A stretch of DNA of 64,000 nt from NCBI RefSeq assembly GCF_040958095.1, contig NC_091158.1, positions 38,506,432 through 38,570,431 of the forward strand, read 5' to 3'. Position numbers and translations under genes: made by a program. Below are positions 10,005 to 22,587 of the stretch, piece after piece. The stretch is from Procambarus clarkii. Its lineage: Eukaryota; Arthropoda; Malacostraca; Decapoda; Cambaridae. Numbering within the stretch: the stretch's first letter is position 1; each line of letters opens with the position of its first letter. The notes beneath the pieces were generated by a model. The model did no database searches, was not told the DNA's origin, and saw only the letters and a program-made list of their open reading frames with translations.

Positions 10005-12765
10005 GCTTCCAGTGTCTCCTTATTCTTAGTAGTCTACCACAATGCTGCCAGTGTTGCCACAGTGTCTGTAGTCAACCATTATGCTGCCAGTGTTTCCACA
10101 GTCACTGTAGTCTACCACAATCCTGCCAGAGTTTCCCTAGTCAATATAGTCTACCACAATGCTGCAAGTGTTGCGACAGTCACTGTAGTCTACCACTATG
10201 CTGCCAGTGTTGCCACAGTCACTGTAGACTACCACAATGCTTCCAGTGTTGCCACAGTCACTGTAGTCAACCATTATGCGGTCAGTGTTGCCACACACAC
10301 TGTAGTCTACCTCTATGCTGTCAATGTTGCTACAGTCTCTGTAGTCAACCATTATACTGCTTGTGTTGCCACAGTCTCTGTAGTCACCCACTATGCGGCC
10401 AGTGATGCTGCCAGTGTTGCTGCCAGTGTTGTTGCTATTGTTGGCACAGTCACTGTAGTCTACCATTATTCTGCCAGTATTGCGACAGTCACTGTAGTCT
10501 ACCACAATGCTGCCAGTGTTGCCACAGTCACTGTTGTCAACGATTATGCTGCTTGTGTTGACATAGTCACGGTAGTCAACCACTATGCCGCCAGTGTTGC
10601 TACAGGCACTGTAGTGAACCACTATGCTACCAGTGTTACCACAGTCTCTATAGTCTACCACTATGCTGCCAGTGTTGATGCCAGTGTTGCCACAGTCTTT
10701 GTAGTCGACCATTATGCTGCCTTTCTTCCCACAGTCACTGTAGTTAACCATTATGCCGTCAGTGTTGCCACAGTCTCTGTAGTCAACCAATATGCTGCTT
10801 GTGTTGATGCCAGTGTTGCTACATTCACTGTAGCCAACCACTCTGCTGCCAGTGTTATCACAGTCAATGTAGTCAACCGCTATACTGCTAGTGTTGACAG
10901 AGTCACTGTGGTTAACCACTATGCTGCCATTGTTGCTACAGTCACTGTTGTCAACCACTATGCTACCAGTGTTGCCTCAGTCTCTGTAGTCTACCATTAT
11001 GCTGCCAGTGTTGATGCCAGTGTTGCCACAGTCTTTGTAGTCGACCATTATGCTGCCTTTGTTCCCACAGTCACTGTAGTTAACCATTATGCCGTCAGGG
11101 TTGCCACAGTCTCTGTAGCCAACCACTCTGCTGCCAGTGTTACCACAGTCAATGTAGTCAACCGCTATACTGCTAGTGTTGACAGAGTCACTGTGGTTAA
11201 CCACTATGCTGCCATTGTTGCTACAGTCACTGTTGTCAACCACTATGCTACCAGTGTTGCCTCAGTCTCTGTAGTCTACCATTATGCTGCCAGTGTTGAT
11301 GCCAGTGTTGCCACAGTCTTTGTAGTCGACCATTATGCTGCCTTTGTTCCCACAGTCACTGTAGTTAACCATTATGCCGTCAGGGTTGCCACAGTCTCTG
11401 TAGCCAACCACTCTGCTGCCAGTGTTACCACAGTCAATGTAGTTAACCGCTATACTGCTAGTGTTGACAGAGTCACTGTGGTTAACCACTATGCTGCCAT
11501 TGTTGCTACAGTCACTGTTGTCAACCACTATGCTACCAGTGTTGCCTCAGTCTCTGTAGTCTACCATTATGCTGCCAGTGTTCCTGCCAGTGTTGCCACA
11601 GTCACAGTAGTCAATCACTATACTGCTAGTGTTCACACAGTCACTGTAGTCAACCACTGTGCTGCCAGTGTTGCCACAGTCACTGTAGTCAACCTCTATG
11701 CTGCCATTGTTGCTATGTCACTGTAGTTAACCATTATGCCGCCAGTGTTGCCACAGTCTCTGTAGCCAACCCATTTGCTGCCAGTGTTGCCACAGTCTCT
11801 GTAGTGAACCACTATGCGGCCTGTTTTGCTGCCAGTGTTGCCACAGTCTCTGTAGTCAACCACTATGCTGCCTGTTTTGCTGCCAGTGTTGTCACTGTAG
11901 TCAATCACTATGCTACCAGTGTTGTAATAGTCTCTGTAGTCAACCACGATGCTGCCAGTTTCTGCCAGTGTTGCCACAGTCTCTGTTGTCTCCTATTATG
12001 CTGCCAGTGTTGCCACAGTCACTGTAGTCTTCCACAATGCTGACAGTGTTGCCACAGTCACTGTAGTCAACCATTATGTTGCCAGAGTTGCCAAAGTCAC
12101 TGTAGTCTACCACAATACTGCCAGTGTTGCCACAGTCTCTATAGTCATGCCTTTTGCTGCTTGTGTTGCCTCAGTCTCTGTAGTCAACCACTATGCTGCC
12201 AGTGTTGCTGCCATTGTGGCCACAATCACTGTAGTCAACAACTATGCTGCCTGTGTTGCGGCCAGTGTTGCCACAATCTCTGTAGTTAACCACTATGCTG
12301 CCTATTTTGCTACCAGTGTTGCCACTGTCACTGTAGTCAACCACAATGCTGCCAGTGATGCCATAGTCTCTGTAGTCAACAATTATGCAGCCATTGTTGC
12401 TGCCAGTGTTTCCACAGTCACTATAGTCTACCAATATGCTGCCAGTGTTGCAAGAGTCACTATAGTCTATCACAGTGCTGCCACTGCTCCTACAGACATT
12501 ATAGTCTACCACAATGCTGCCAGTGTAGCCACAGTCACTGTAGTCAACCATTATGCTGCTACCGTTGCCACAGTCTCTGCAGTCAACCACTATTCTGCCA
12601 GTATTGCTGTCAGTGTTGCTGCAATTGTTGGCACAGTACTGTAGTCAATAACAATGCTGCCTATGTTGCTGCCAGTGTTGCCACAGTCTCTGTAGTCAAC
12701 CACTATGCTGCTAGTGTTGACACAGTCATTGTAGTCAACCATTATGCTGCCAGTGTTGCCACAGT
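10005..12765. repeat. Large satellite A duplication, right copy
   Basis: The counterpart of 6850-9895, one 273-bp higher-order unit shorter. The two copies differ by occasional substitutions and a few small indels, such as a 6-bp loss near 11,890. Confidence 0.85.
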
Positions 12766-15254
12766 CACTGTAGTCAACCACTATGCTACCAGTGTTGCCA
12801 CAGTCTCTGTAGACTACCACTATGCTGCCAGTGTTGCTGCAAGTGGTGCCACAGTCACTGTTGTCAACCACTATGCTTCTAGTGTTGACAGAGTCACTCT
12901 AATCAAACACTATGCTGCCAGTGTTGCCACAGTCACTGTAGTCAACCACTATGCTGCCAGTGTTGCCATTGTCTCTGTAGTTAACCATTATGCTACCAGT
13001 GTTGCCACAGTCACTGTAGTCAACCACTATGCTGCCAGTGTGGCCACAGTCTCTGTAGTCAACCATTATACTGCTTCTGTTGCCACAGTCTCTGTAGTCA
13101 ACCACTATGCTGCCAGTGTTGCTGCAATTGTTGCCACAGTACTGTAGTCAACCCTCAATGCTGCCTGTTTTGCTGCCAGTGTTGCCAGAGTCTCTGTAGT
13201 CAACCACTATGCTGCCTGTGTTGCTGCCAGTGTTGCCACTGTCACTGTAGTCAACCACTATGCTGCCAGTGTTGCCATAGTCTCTGTAGTCAAACACTAT
13301 GCTGCCAGTGTTGCCATAGTCTCTGTAGTCAACCACTATGATGCCAGTGTTGCCACAGTCACTGTAGACAAACATTATTTTGCCAGTGTAGCCACATTCA
13401 CCGTAGTCAACCACTATGCTGCCAGTGTTGCCACAGTCACTGTAGTCAACCACTATGCTACCAGTGTTGCTGCCAGTGTGGCCACAGTCACTGTAGTCAA
13501 CTACTATGCTGAGAGTGTTGTCAAAGTCAATGTAGTCAACAACTAGGCTGTCAGTGTTTCCACAGTCACTGTAGTCAACCATTATGCTGCCAGTGTTGCC
13601 ACAGTCACTGTAGTCATCCTTTATGTTGCCAGTGTTGCCACAGTTACTGTAGTCTACCACTAAACTGCCAGTGTTTCCACAGTCACTGTAGTCAACCACT
13701 ATGCTGCCAGTGTTGACACAGTAACTGTAGTCAACCACTATGCTGCCAGTGTTGACACAGTCACTGTAGTCAACTTACTATGCTGCCAGTGTTGCTGTCA
13801 TTGTGGCCACAGTCATTGTAGTCTACCACAATGCTGCCAGTGTTGCCACAGTCACTGTAGTCAACATTTATGCTACCAGTGTTGCCACAGTCACTGTATT
13901 CTACCAAAATGCTGCCAGTGTTGCCACAGTCACTGTAGTCAACCATTATGCTGCCGGTGTTGCCACAGTGACTGTAGTCTACTTCTATGCTGCCAGTTTT
14001 TCCACAGTCACTGAAGTCTACCACAATGCTGCCAGTGTTGCCACAGTCTCTGTAGTCAACTCTTTTGCTGCTTGTGTTGTCTCAGTCTCTGTAGTCAACC
14101 ACTATGCTGCCAGTGTTGTTATAGTCTCTGTGGTCTACTATTATACTGTTTGTGTTGCCACAATCACTGTAGTCAACTACTATGCTGCCAGTGTTACCAC
14201 AATCAATGTAGTCAACCACTATGCTGCCAGTGTTACCACAATCACTGTAGTCAACCACTATGGTACCAGTGTTGCTGCCAGTGTGGCCACAGTCACCGTA
14301 GTCAACTACTATGCTGCGAGTGTTGCCAAAGTCACTGCAGTCAATAACTACGCTGTCAGTGTTGCCACAGTCACTGTAGTCAACCATTATGCTGCCAGTG
14401 TTGCCACAGTCACTGTAGTCATCCTTTATGCTGCCAGTGTTGCCACAGTCACTGTAGTCATTCACTATGCTGCCAGTGTGGCCACAGTCACTGTAGTCAA
14501 CCACTGTGCTGCCAGTGTTGCTGCCAGTGTGACCACAGTCACTGTAGTCTACCACTAAGCTGCCAGTGTTTCCACAGTCACTGTAGTCAACCACTATGCT
14601 GCCAGTGTTGACACAGTCACTGTAGTCAACCACTTTGCTGCCAGTGTTGACACAGTCACTGTAGTCAACTACTATGCTGCCAGTGTTGCTGTCAGTGTGG
14701 CCACAGTCACTGTAGTCAACCACAATGCTGCCAGTGTTTCTGCAGTGTGTTCACAGTCACTGTAGTCTATCACTATGCTGCCAGTGTTGCTACCAGTGTG
14801 GCCACAGTCACTCTAGTCTGCCACTATGCTGCCAGTGTGGCCACAGTCACTGTAGTTAACCACTATGCTGCCTGTGTTGCTGCTAGTGTTGCAACAATCA
14901 CTGTAGTCAACCACTATGCTGCCTGTTTTGACACAGTCACTGTAGTCAACCACTATGCTGCATGTGTTGCTGCCAGTGTTGCCACAATCACTGTAGTCAA
15001 CTATTATGCTGCCAATGTTGCCACAGTCACTGAAGTCAACCACTATGCTGCCAATGTTGACACAGGCACTGTAGTCTACCACTATGCTCTCAGTGTTGAC
15101 ATAGTCACTGTAGTCAACCATTATGCTGCCTGTGTTGTCACATTCAGTGTAGTCAACCACTATGCTGTCAGTGTTGCCATAGTCACTGTAGTGTACCACT
15201 ATGCTGTCAGTGTTGCCACAGTCACTGTAGTCAACAACTATGCTGCCCGTGTTG

Positions 15255-15825
15255 CCTTGGCGACCCATGGCAGTTGTCTTTCATGAACTGTTTTCGTTGA
15301 TTCCATTCGAGCATTGACAAATATATTTTTCTTCAACGTTATGTATTAATGATTGTTCTACTCTGTACCTGACATAAAACAGTAAACAATATCAAAGCAA
15401 CATTATTATTTACAATAAATATTGGAGATAATGAGGTTTGTTAAAAGTTGTTACATGTTGAATCTAACAATAATTAAATGATAGCGGTGATAATAACGAA
15501 AGCATTTATAATTGTATTTTACCATACAAGTATTTATTAAAACTTTTATATAGAACAAAATAGGACTCTAATTTAATTTATCTAGCAAGTTCTCTTAAAT
15601 AACACTTAAGGGGCTCATAATATTGATTAAAGATCACAGTAAAAGTTATAGTATGGGAAATTATCTTTTTTAATGACTTCCAAGTTAAATTAGCTTATAA
15701 ACTAATTACCGGTATAATTTCCCATAGTATAATAGTACTAGGTCAGGCCCGCCTGAAGCTTACTTCGTGTTCAGGATGATTCATACTGTCTCCTTCATGA
15801 TGCATTATAACAAAGGCCTCTGTAC
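15255..15825. other. AT-rich single-copy spacer between satellites A and B
   Basis: About 570 bp of AT-rich sequence without tandem structure, without an open frame worth naming and without a recognised element. Its one clear structure is the inverted repeat at 15,646-15,732. It separates the 39-bp satellite from the 24-bp satellites. Confidence 0.8.
15646..15732. repeat. Nested inverted repeat
   Basis: TTATAGTATGGGAAATTAT (15,646-15,664) and ATAATTTCCCATAGTATAA (15,714-15,732) are reverse complements at 18 of 19 positions. Inside the loop a second pair, AATTAG (15,688-15,693) and CTAATT (15,702-15,707), nests in the same fold. It could be the trace of a small palindromic transposable element, but no flanking duplication is evident. 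Confidence 0.65.
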
Positions 15826-16703
15826 GTCTTCCTCAGTAGATCTCTGACTGTCTTCCTCAGTAGTCCTCTGACTGTCTTCCTCAGCAGGCCTCTGACTGTC
15901 TTCCTCAGCAGGCCTCTGACTGTCTTCCTCAGTAGATCTCTGACTGTCTTCCTCAGTAGCCCTCTGACTGTCTTCCTCAGTAGATCTCTGACTGTCTTCC
16001 TCAGTAGCCCTCTGACTGTCTTCCTCAGTAGTCCTCTGACTGTCTTCCTCAGTAGATCTCTGACTGTCTTCCTCAGTAGTCCTCTGACTGTCTTCCTCAG
16101 TAGCCCTCTGACTGTCTTCCTCAGTAGTCCTCTGACTGTCTTCCTCAGTAGATCTCTGACTGTCTTCCTCAGTAGATCTCTGACTGTCTTCCTCAGTAGT
16201 CCTCACTCTGTCTTCCTCAGTAGCCCTCTGACTGTCTTCCTCAGTAGATCTCTGACTGTCTTCCTCAGTAGCCCTCTGACTGTCTTCCTCAGTAGCCCTC
16301 TGACTGTCTTCCTCAGTAGATCTCTAATTGTCTTCCTCAGTAGCCCTCTGACTGTCTTCCTCAGTAGTCCTCTGACTGTCTTCCTCAGTAGATCTCTGAC
16401 TGTCTTCCTCAGTAGCCCTCTGACTGTCTTCCTCAGTAGTCCTCTGACTGTCTTCCTCAGTAGTCCTCTGACTGTCTTCCTCAGCAGGCCTCTGACTGTC
16501 TTCCTCAGCAGCCCTCTGACTGTCTTCCTCAATAGTCCTCTGACTGTCTTCCTCAGTACTCCTCTGGCTGTCTTCCTCAGCAGGCCTCTGACTGTCTTCC
16601 TCAGCAGCCCTCTGATTGTCTTCCTCAGTAGTCCTCTGACTGTCTTCCTCAGCAGCCCTCTGACTGTCTTCCTCAGTAATCCTCTGACTGTCTTCCTCAG
16701 CAG
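15826..16703. repeat. Satellite B (24-bp unit)
   Basis: About 36 head-to-tail copies of a 24-bp unit, TCTGACTGTCTTCCTCAG followed by TAGNCC or a close variant (TAGTCC, TAGCCC, TAGATC, CAGGCC). The variable six bases fall into a handful of discrete types. On the minus strand the unit reads as the eight-residue repeat TEEDSQR plus one variable residue, for about 130 residues, but this only follows from the unit length. I do not support a gene. Confidence 0.93.
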
Positions 16704-16715
16704 CCCTGAGCATGT
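16692..16715. other. Hybrid B/C junction unit
   Basis: One 24-bp unit has the left half of satellite B (CTTCCTCAGCAGCCCT) and the right half of satellite C (GAGCATGT), with the 24-bp spacing kept on both sides. The two satellites therefore meet in register inside a single unit. Confidence 0.8.
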
Positions 16716-19700
16716 CTAACACAGAAGCCCTGAGCATGTCTAACACAGTAGCCCTGAGCATGTCTAACACAGTAACCCTGGTCATGTCTAACACAGTAGC
16801 CCTGAGCATGTCTAACATTGTAGCCATGAACATGTCTAACACAGTAGCCCTGAGCATGTCTAACACAGTAGCCCTGAGCATGTCTAACACAGTAGCCCTG
16901 GTCATATCTAACACAGTAGCCCTGAGCATGTCTAACACAGTAGCCCTGAGCATGTCTAACACAGTAGCCCTGGTCATGTCTAACACAGTAGCCCTGGCCA
17001 TGTCTATCACAGTAGCCCTGAGCATGTGTAACACAGTAGCCATGATCATGTCTAATACAGTAGCCCTGAGCATGTCTAACACAGTAGCCCTGGTCATATC
17101 TAACACAGTAGCCCTGAGCTTGTCTAACACAGTAGCCCTGGTCATGTCTAACACAGTAGCCCTGGTCATGTCTAACACAGTAGACCTGAGCATGTCTAAC
17201 ACAGTAGCCTTGAGCATGTCTAACACAATAGCCCTGGTCATGTCTAACACAGTAGCCCTGGTCATGTCTAACACAGTAGCCCTGAGCATGGCTAACACAG
17301 TAGTCCTGAGCATGTCTAACACAGTAGCCCTGAGCATGACTAACACAGTAGCCCTGGTCTTGTCTAACACAGTAGCCCTGGTCATGTCTAACACAGTAGC
17401 CCTGGTCATGTCTAACATAGTAGCCCTGAGCATGTCTAACACAGTAGTCATGATCATGTCTAACACAGTAGCCCTGAGCATGTCCAATACAGTAGCCCTG
17501 AGCATGTCTAACACAGTAGCCCTGGTCATGTCTAACACAGTAGCCCTGAGCATGTCTAACACAGTAGCCGTGAGCATGTCTAACACAGTAGCCCTGAGCA
17601 TGTCTAACACAGTAGCCCTGGTCATGTCTAACACAGTAGCCCTGAGCATGTCTAACACAGTAGCCGTGAGCATGTCTAACACAGTAGCCATGATCATGTC
17701 TAACACAGTAGCCCTGAGCATGTCTAACACAGTAGCCCTGGTCATGTCTAACACAGTAGCCCTGGTCATGTCTAACATAGTAGCCCTGAGCAGGTCTAAC
17801 ACAGTAGTCATGATCATGTCTAACACAGTAGCCCTGGTCATATCTAACCCAGTAGCCCTGAGCATGTCTAACACAGTAGGCCTGGTCATGTCTAACACAG
17901 TAGCCCTGAGCATGGCTAACACAGTTTCCCTGGTCATATCTAACACAGTAGACCTAAGCATGTCTAACACAGTAGCCCTGGTCATGTCTAACACAGTAGC
18001 CCTGAGCATGTCTAACATAGTAGCCCTGAGCATAACACAGTAGCCCTGGTCTTGTCTAACACAGTACCCCTGAGCATGTCTAACACAGTACCCTTGAGCA
18101 TGTCTAACACAATAGCCCTGGTCATGTCTAACACAGTAGCCCTGGTCATGTCTAACACAGTAGCCCTGAGCATGGCTAACACAGTAGTCCTGAGCATGTC
18201 TAACACAGTAGCCCTGGTCATGTCTAACACAGTAGCCCTGGTCATGTCTAACACAGTAGCCCTGGTCATGTCTAACACAGTAGCCCTGGTCATGTCTAAC
18301 ATAGTAGCCCTGAGCATGTCTAACACAGTAGCCCTGGTCATGACTAACACAGTAGCCCTGAGCATGTCTAACACAGTAGCCGTGAGCATGTCTAACACAG
18401 TAGCCATGATCATGTCTAACACAGTAGCCCTGAACATGTCTAACACAGTAGCCCTGGTCATATCTAACACAGTAGCCCTGAGCGTGTCTAACACAGTAGC
18501 CCTGGTCATGTCTAACACAGTAGCCCTGGTCATGTCTAACACAGTAGCCCTGAGCATGGCTAACACAGTAGCCCTGGTCATATCTAACACAGTAGCCCTG
18601 AGCATGTCTAACACAGTAGCCCTGGTCATGTCTAACACAGTAGCCCTGGGCATGTCTAACACAGTAGCCCTGAGCATGTCTAACACAGTAGCCATGATCA
18701 TGTCTAACACAGTAGCCCTGTGCATGTCTAACACAGTAGTCCTGGTCATATCTAACACAGTAGCCCTGATCATGTCTAACACAGTAGCCCTGGTCATGTC
18801 TAACACAGTAGCCCTGGTCATGTCTAACACAGTAGCCCTGAGCATGTCTAACACAGTAGCCCTGATCAAGTCTAACACAGTAGCCCTGAGCATGGCTAAC
18901 ACAGTAGTCCTGAGCATGTCTAACACAGTAGCCCTGAGCATGACTAACACAGTAGCCCTGGTCTTGTCTAACACAGTAGCCCTGGTCATGTCTAACACAG
19001 TAGCCCTGGTCATGTCTAACATAGTTGCCCTGAGCATGTCTAACACAGTAGTCATGATCATGTCTAACACAGTAGCCCTGAGCATGTCTAATACAGTAGC
19101 CCTGAGCATGTCTAACACAGTAGCCCTGGTCATGTCTAACACAGTAGCCCTGAGCATGTCTAACACAGTAGCCGTGAGCATGTCTAACACAGTAGCCCTG
19201 AGCATGTCTAACACAGTAGCCCTGGTCATGTCTAACACAGTAGCCCTGAGCATGTCTAACACAGTAGCCGTGAGCATGTCTAACACAGTAGCCATGATCA
19301 TGTCTAACACAGTAGCCCTGAGCATGTCTAACACAGTAGCCCTGGTCATGTCTAACACAGTAGCCCTGGTCATATCTAACCCAGTAGCCCTGAACATGTC
19401 TAACACAGTAGGCCTGGTCATGTCTAACACAGTAGCCTTGGTCATGTCTAACACAGTAGCCCTGAGCATGGCTAACACAGTTTCCCTGGTCATATCTAAC
19501 ACAGTAGACCTGAGCATGTCTAACACAGTAGCCCTGGTCATGTCTAACACAGTAGCCCTGAGCATGTCTAACACAGTAGCCCTGAGCATAACACAGTAGC
19601 CCTGGTCTTGTCTAACACAGTAGCCCTGAGCATGTCTAACACAGTACCCTTGAGCATGTCTAACACAATAGCCCTGGTCATGTCTAACACAGTAGCCCTG

Positions 19701-21757
19701 GTCATGTCTAACACAGTAGCCCTGAGCATGGCTAACACAGTAAACCTGAGCATGTCTAACACAGTAGCCCTGGTCATGTCTAACACAGTAGCCCTGGTCA
19801 TGTCTAACACAGTAGCCCTGGTCATGTCTAACACAGTAGCCCTGGTCATGTATAACATAGTAGCCCTGAGCATGTCTAACACAGTAGCCCTGGTCATGTC
19901 TAACACAGTAGCCCTGAGCATGTCTAACACAGTAGCCGTGAGCATGTCTAACACAGTAGCCATGATCATGTCTAACACAGTAGCCCTGAACATGTCTAAC
20001 ACAGTAGCCCTGGTCATGTCTAACACAGTAGCCCTGAGCATGTCTAACACAGTAGCCCTGGTCATGTCTAACACAGTAGCCCTGGTCATGTCTAACACAG
20101 TAGCCCTGAGCATGGCTAACACAGTAGCCCTGGTCATATCTAACACAGTAGCCCTGAGCATGTCTAACACAGTAGCCCTGGTCATGTCTAACACAGTAGC
20201 CCTGAGCATGTCTAACACAGTAGCCCTGAGCATGTCTAACACAGTAGCCATGATCATGTCTAACACAGTAGCCCTGTGCATGTCTAACACAGTAGTTCTG
20301 GTCATATCTAACACAGTAGCCCTGATCATGTCTAACACAGTAGCCCTGGTCATGTCTAACACAGTAGCCCTGGTCATGTCTAACACAGTAGCCCTGAGCA
20401 TGTCTAACACAGTAGCCGTGAGCATGTCTAACACAGTAGCCATGATCATGTCTAACACAGTAGCCCTGAGCATGTCTAACACAGTAGCCCTGGTCATGTC
20501 TAACACAGTAGCCCTGGTCATATCTAACCCAGTAGCCCTGAGCATGTCTAACACAGTAGGCCTGGTCATGTCTAACACAGTAGTCCTGGTCATGTCTAAC
20601 ACAGTAGCCCTGAGCATGGCTAACACAGTTTCCCTGGTCATATCTAACACAGTAGACCTGAGCATGTCTAACACAGTAGCCCTGGTCATGTCTAACACAG
20701 TAGCCCTGAGCATGTCTAACACAGTAGCCCTGAGCATAACACAGTAGCCCTGGTCTTGTCTAACACAGTAGCCCTGAGCATGTCTAACACAGTACCCTTG
20801 AGCATGTCTAACACAATAGCCCTGGTCATGTCTAACACAGTAGCCCTGGTCATGTCTAACACAGTAGCCCTGAGCATGGCTAACACAGTAGTCCTGAGCA
20901 TGTCTAACACAGTAGCCCTGGTCATGTCTAACACAGTAGCCCTGGTCATGTCTAACACAGTAGCCCTGGTCATGTCTAACACAGTAGCCCTGGTCATGTC
21001 TAACATAGTAGCCCTGAGCATGTCTAACACAGTAGCCCTGGTCATGTCTAACACAGTAGCTCTGAGCATGTCTAACACAGTAGCCCTGGTCATGTCTAAC
21101 ACAGTAGCCCTGAGCATGTCTAACACAGTAGCCCTGAGCATGTCTAACACAGTAGCCATGATCATGTCTAACACAGTAGCCCTGTGCATGTCTAACACAG
21201 TAGTCCTGGTCATATCTAACACAGTAGCCCTGATCATGTCTAACACAGTAGCCCTGGTCATGTCTAACACAGTAGCCCTGGTCATGTCTAACACAGTAGC
21301 CCTGAGCATGTCTAACACAGTAGCCCTGGTCATGTCTAACACAGTAGCCCTGAGCATGGCTAACACTGTAGTCCTGAGCATGTCTAACACAGTAGCCCTG
21401 GTCATGTCTAACACAGTAGCCTTGGTAATGTCTAACACAGTAGCCCTGAGCATGGCTAACACAGTAGTCCTGAGCATGTCTAACACAGTAGCCCTGAGCA
21501 TGTCTAACACAGTAGCCCCTGGCCATGTCTAACACAGTAGCCCTGAGCATGGCTAACACAGTAGTCCTGAGCATGTCTACACAGTAGCCCTCAGCATGTC
21601 TAATACAGTAGCCATGAGCATGTCTAACACTGTAGCCCTGAGCATGTCTAATACAGTAGCCATGAGCATGTCTAACACTGTAGCCCTGAGCATGTCTAAC
21701 ACAGTAGCCATGAGCATGTCTAACACAGTAGCCCTGAGCATGTCTAACACAGTAACT
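16704..21757. repeat. Satellite C (24-bp unit)
   Basis: About 210 copies of a 24-bp unit, AGCATGTCTAACACAGTAG followed by CCCTG. The main variants are GAGC or GTCA before ATGTC, with rarer GATC, GGCC and ATATC. Frames stay open on both strands (up to about 670 codons on the minus strand, type ATVLDMLR) because the unit is 24 bp and stop-poor. The last 160 bp (from about 21,597) form a more regular 48-bp dimer alternating CCATGAGC and CCCTGAGC. Confidence 0.95.
18029..20740. repeat. Higher-order repeat of satellite C marked by a 4-bp deletion
   Basis: A shortened unit GAGCATAACACAGTAGCC, which lacks the GTCT of the normal unit, occurs at 18,029, 19,585 and 20,733. The spacings are 1556 and 1148 bp, equal to 65 and 48 units less 4 bp. 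Variant units around each marker follow the same order, so these are three copies of one higher-order repeat, the third period being shorter by 17 units. Confidence 0.85.
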
Positions 21758-22587
21758 GTCTGCACTAAAAGATAAGCTCTTAAGATGTCGCCTGCAGTAG
21801 TCTCATGTCCTGAAGCAGACCTCAGGATGTCGCCTGCAGTACTCTCTAAGACACCACCTGCAGTGGTCTACTGCAGGATGTTGCCTGAATTGGTTGTCAT
21901 GATGTTGCCTGAATTGGTTGTCAGGATGTTGCCTGAATTGGTTGTCAGGATGTTGCCTACAGTAATGTTTAAGTTGTCGCCTGCAGTAGTTCTCAGGATG
22001 TCGCCTGCAGTAATGTTTAAGTTGTCGCCTGCAGTAGTTCTCAGGATGTCGCCTGCAGTAATGTTTAAGTTGTCGCCTGCAGTAGTTCTCAGGATGTTGC
22101 CTGCAGTAATGTTTAAGTTGTCGCCTGCAGTAGTTCTCAGGATGTCGCCTGCAGTAATGTTTAAGTTGTCGCCTGCAGTAGTTCTCAGGATGTCGCCTGC
22201 AGTAATGTTTAAGTTGTCGCCTGCAGTAGTTCTCAGGATGTTGCCTGCAGTAATGTTTAAGTTGTCGCCTGCAGTAGTTCTCAGGATGTCGCCTGCAGTA
22301 ATGTTTAAGTTGTCGCCTGCAGTAGTTCTCAGGATGTTGCCTGCAGTAATGTTTAAGTTGTCGCCTGCAGTAGTTCTCAGGATGTCGCCTGCAGTAATGT
22401 TTAAGTTGTCGCCTGCAGTAGTTCTCAGGATGTCGCCTGCAGTAATGTTTAAGTTGTCGCCTGCAGTAGTTCTCAGGATGTCACCTGCAGTAATGTTTAA
22501 ATTGTCGCCTGCAGTAGTTCTCAGGATGTTGCCCACAGTAATGTTTAAGTTGTCGCCTGCAGTAGTTCTCAGGATGTCGCCTGCAGC
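21758..22587. repeat. Satellite D (24-bp unit, 48-bp dimer)
   Basis: A short irregular lead-in is followed by diverged 24-bp units, then from about 21,960 by about twelve nearly identical 48-bp dimers. Each dimer joins GTTGTCGCCTGCAGTAGTT-type and GATGTCGCCTGCAGTAATG-type halves. Variation is nearly limited to GATGTCG or GATGTTG. Three or four units at about 21,880-21,955 carry GATGTTGCCTGAATTGGTTG instead. The high identity of the dimers points to recent expansion. Confidence 0.93.

Larger units (their letters stand above)
4372..15254. repeat. Satellite A, main block
   Basis: About 10.9 kb of the 39-bp unit with frequent 12-bp expansions. The left part (to about 6.8 kb) is the most diverged, the middle holds large higher-order duplications, and the right part (about 13.1-15.25 kb) is more uniform and closest to the consensus. 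Plus-strand frames stay open for long stretches (about 608 codons ending at 8850 and 554 ending at 11,726). These read as degenerate 13-residue repeats (type [13 protein letters not shown]) with changes at all positions, so I treat them as non-coding. Confidence 0.95.

Noticed and set aside
15805-16206. Acidic TEEDSQR repeat protein on the minus strand
   Set aside because: It follows from the 24-bp satellite B unit. A neighbouring minus-strand frame reads the same array as RKTVRGLL repeats, and nothing outside the array extends the protein.
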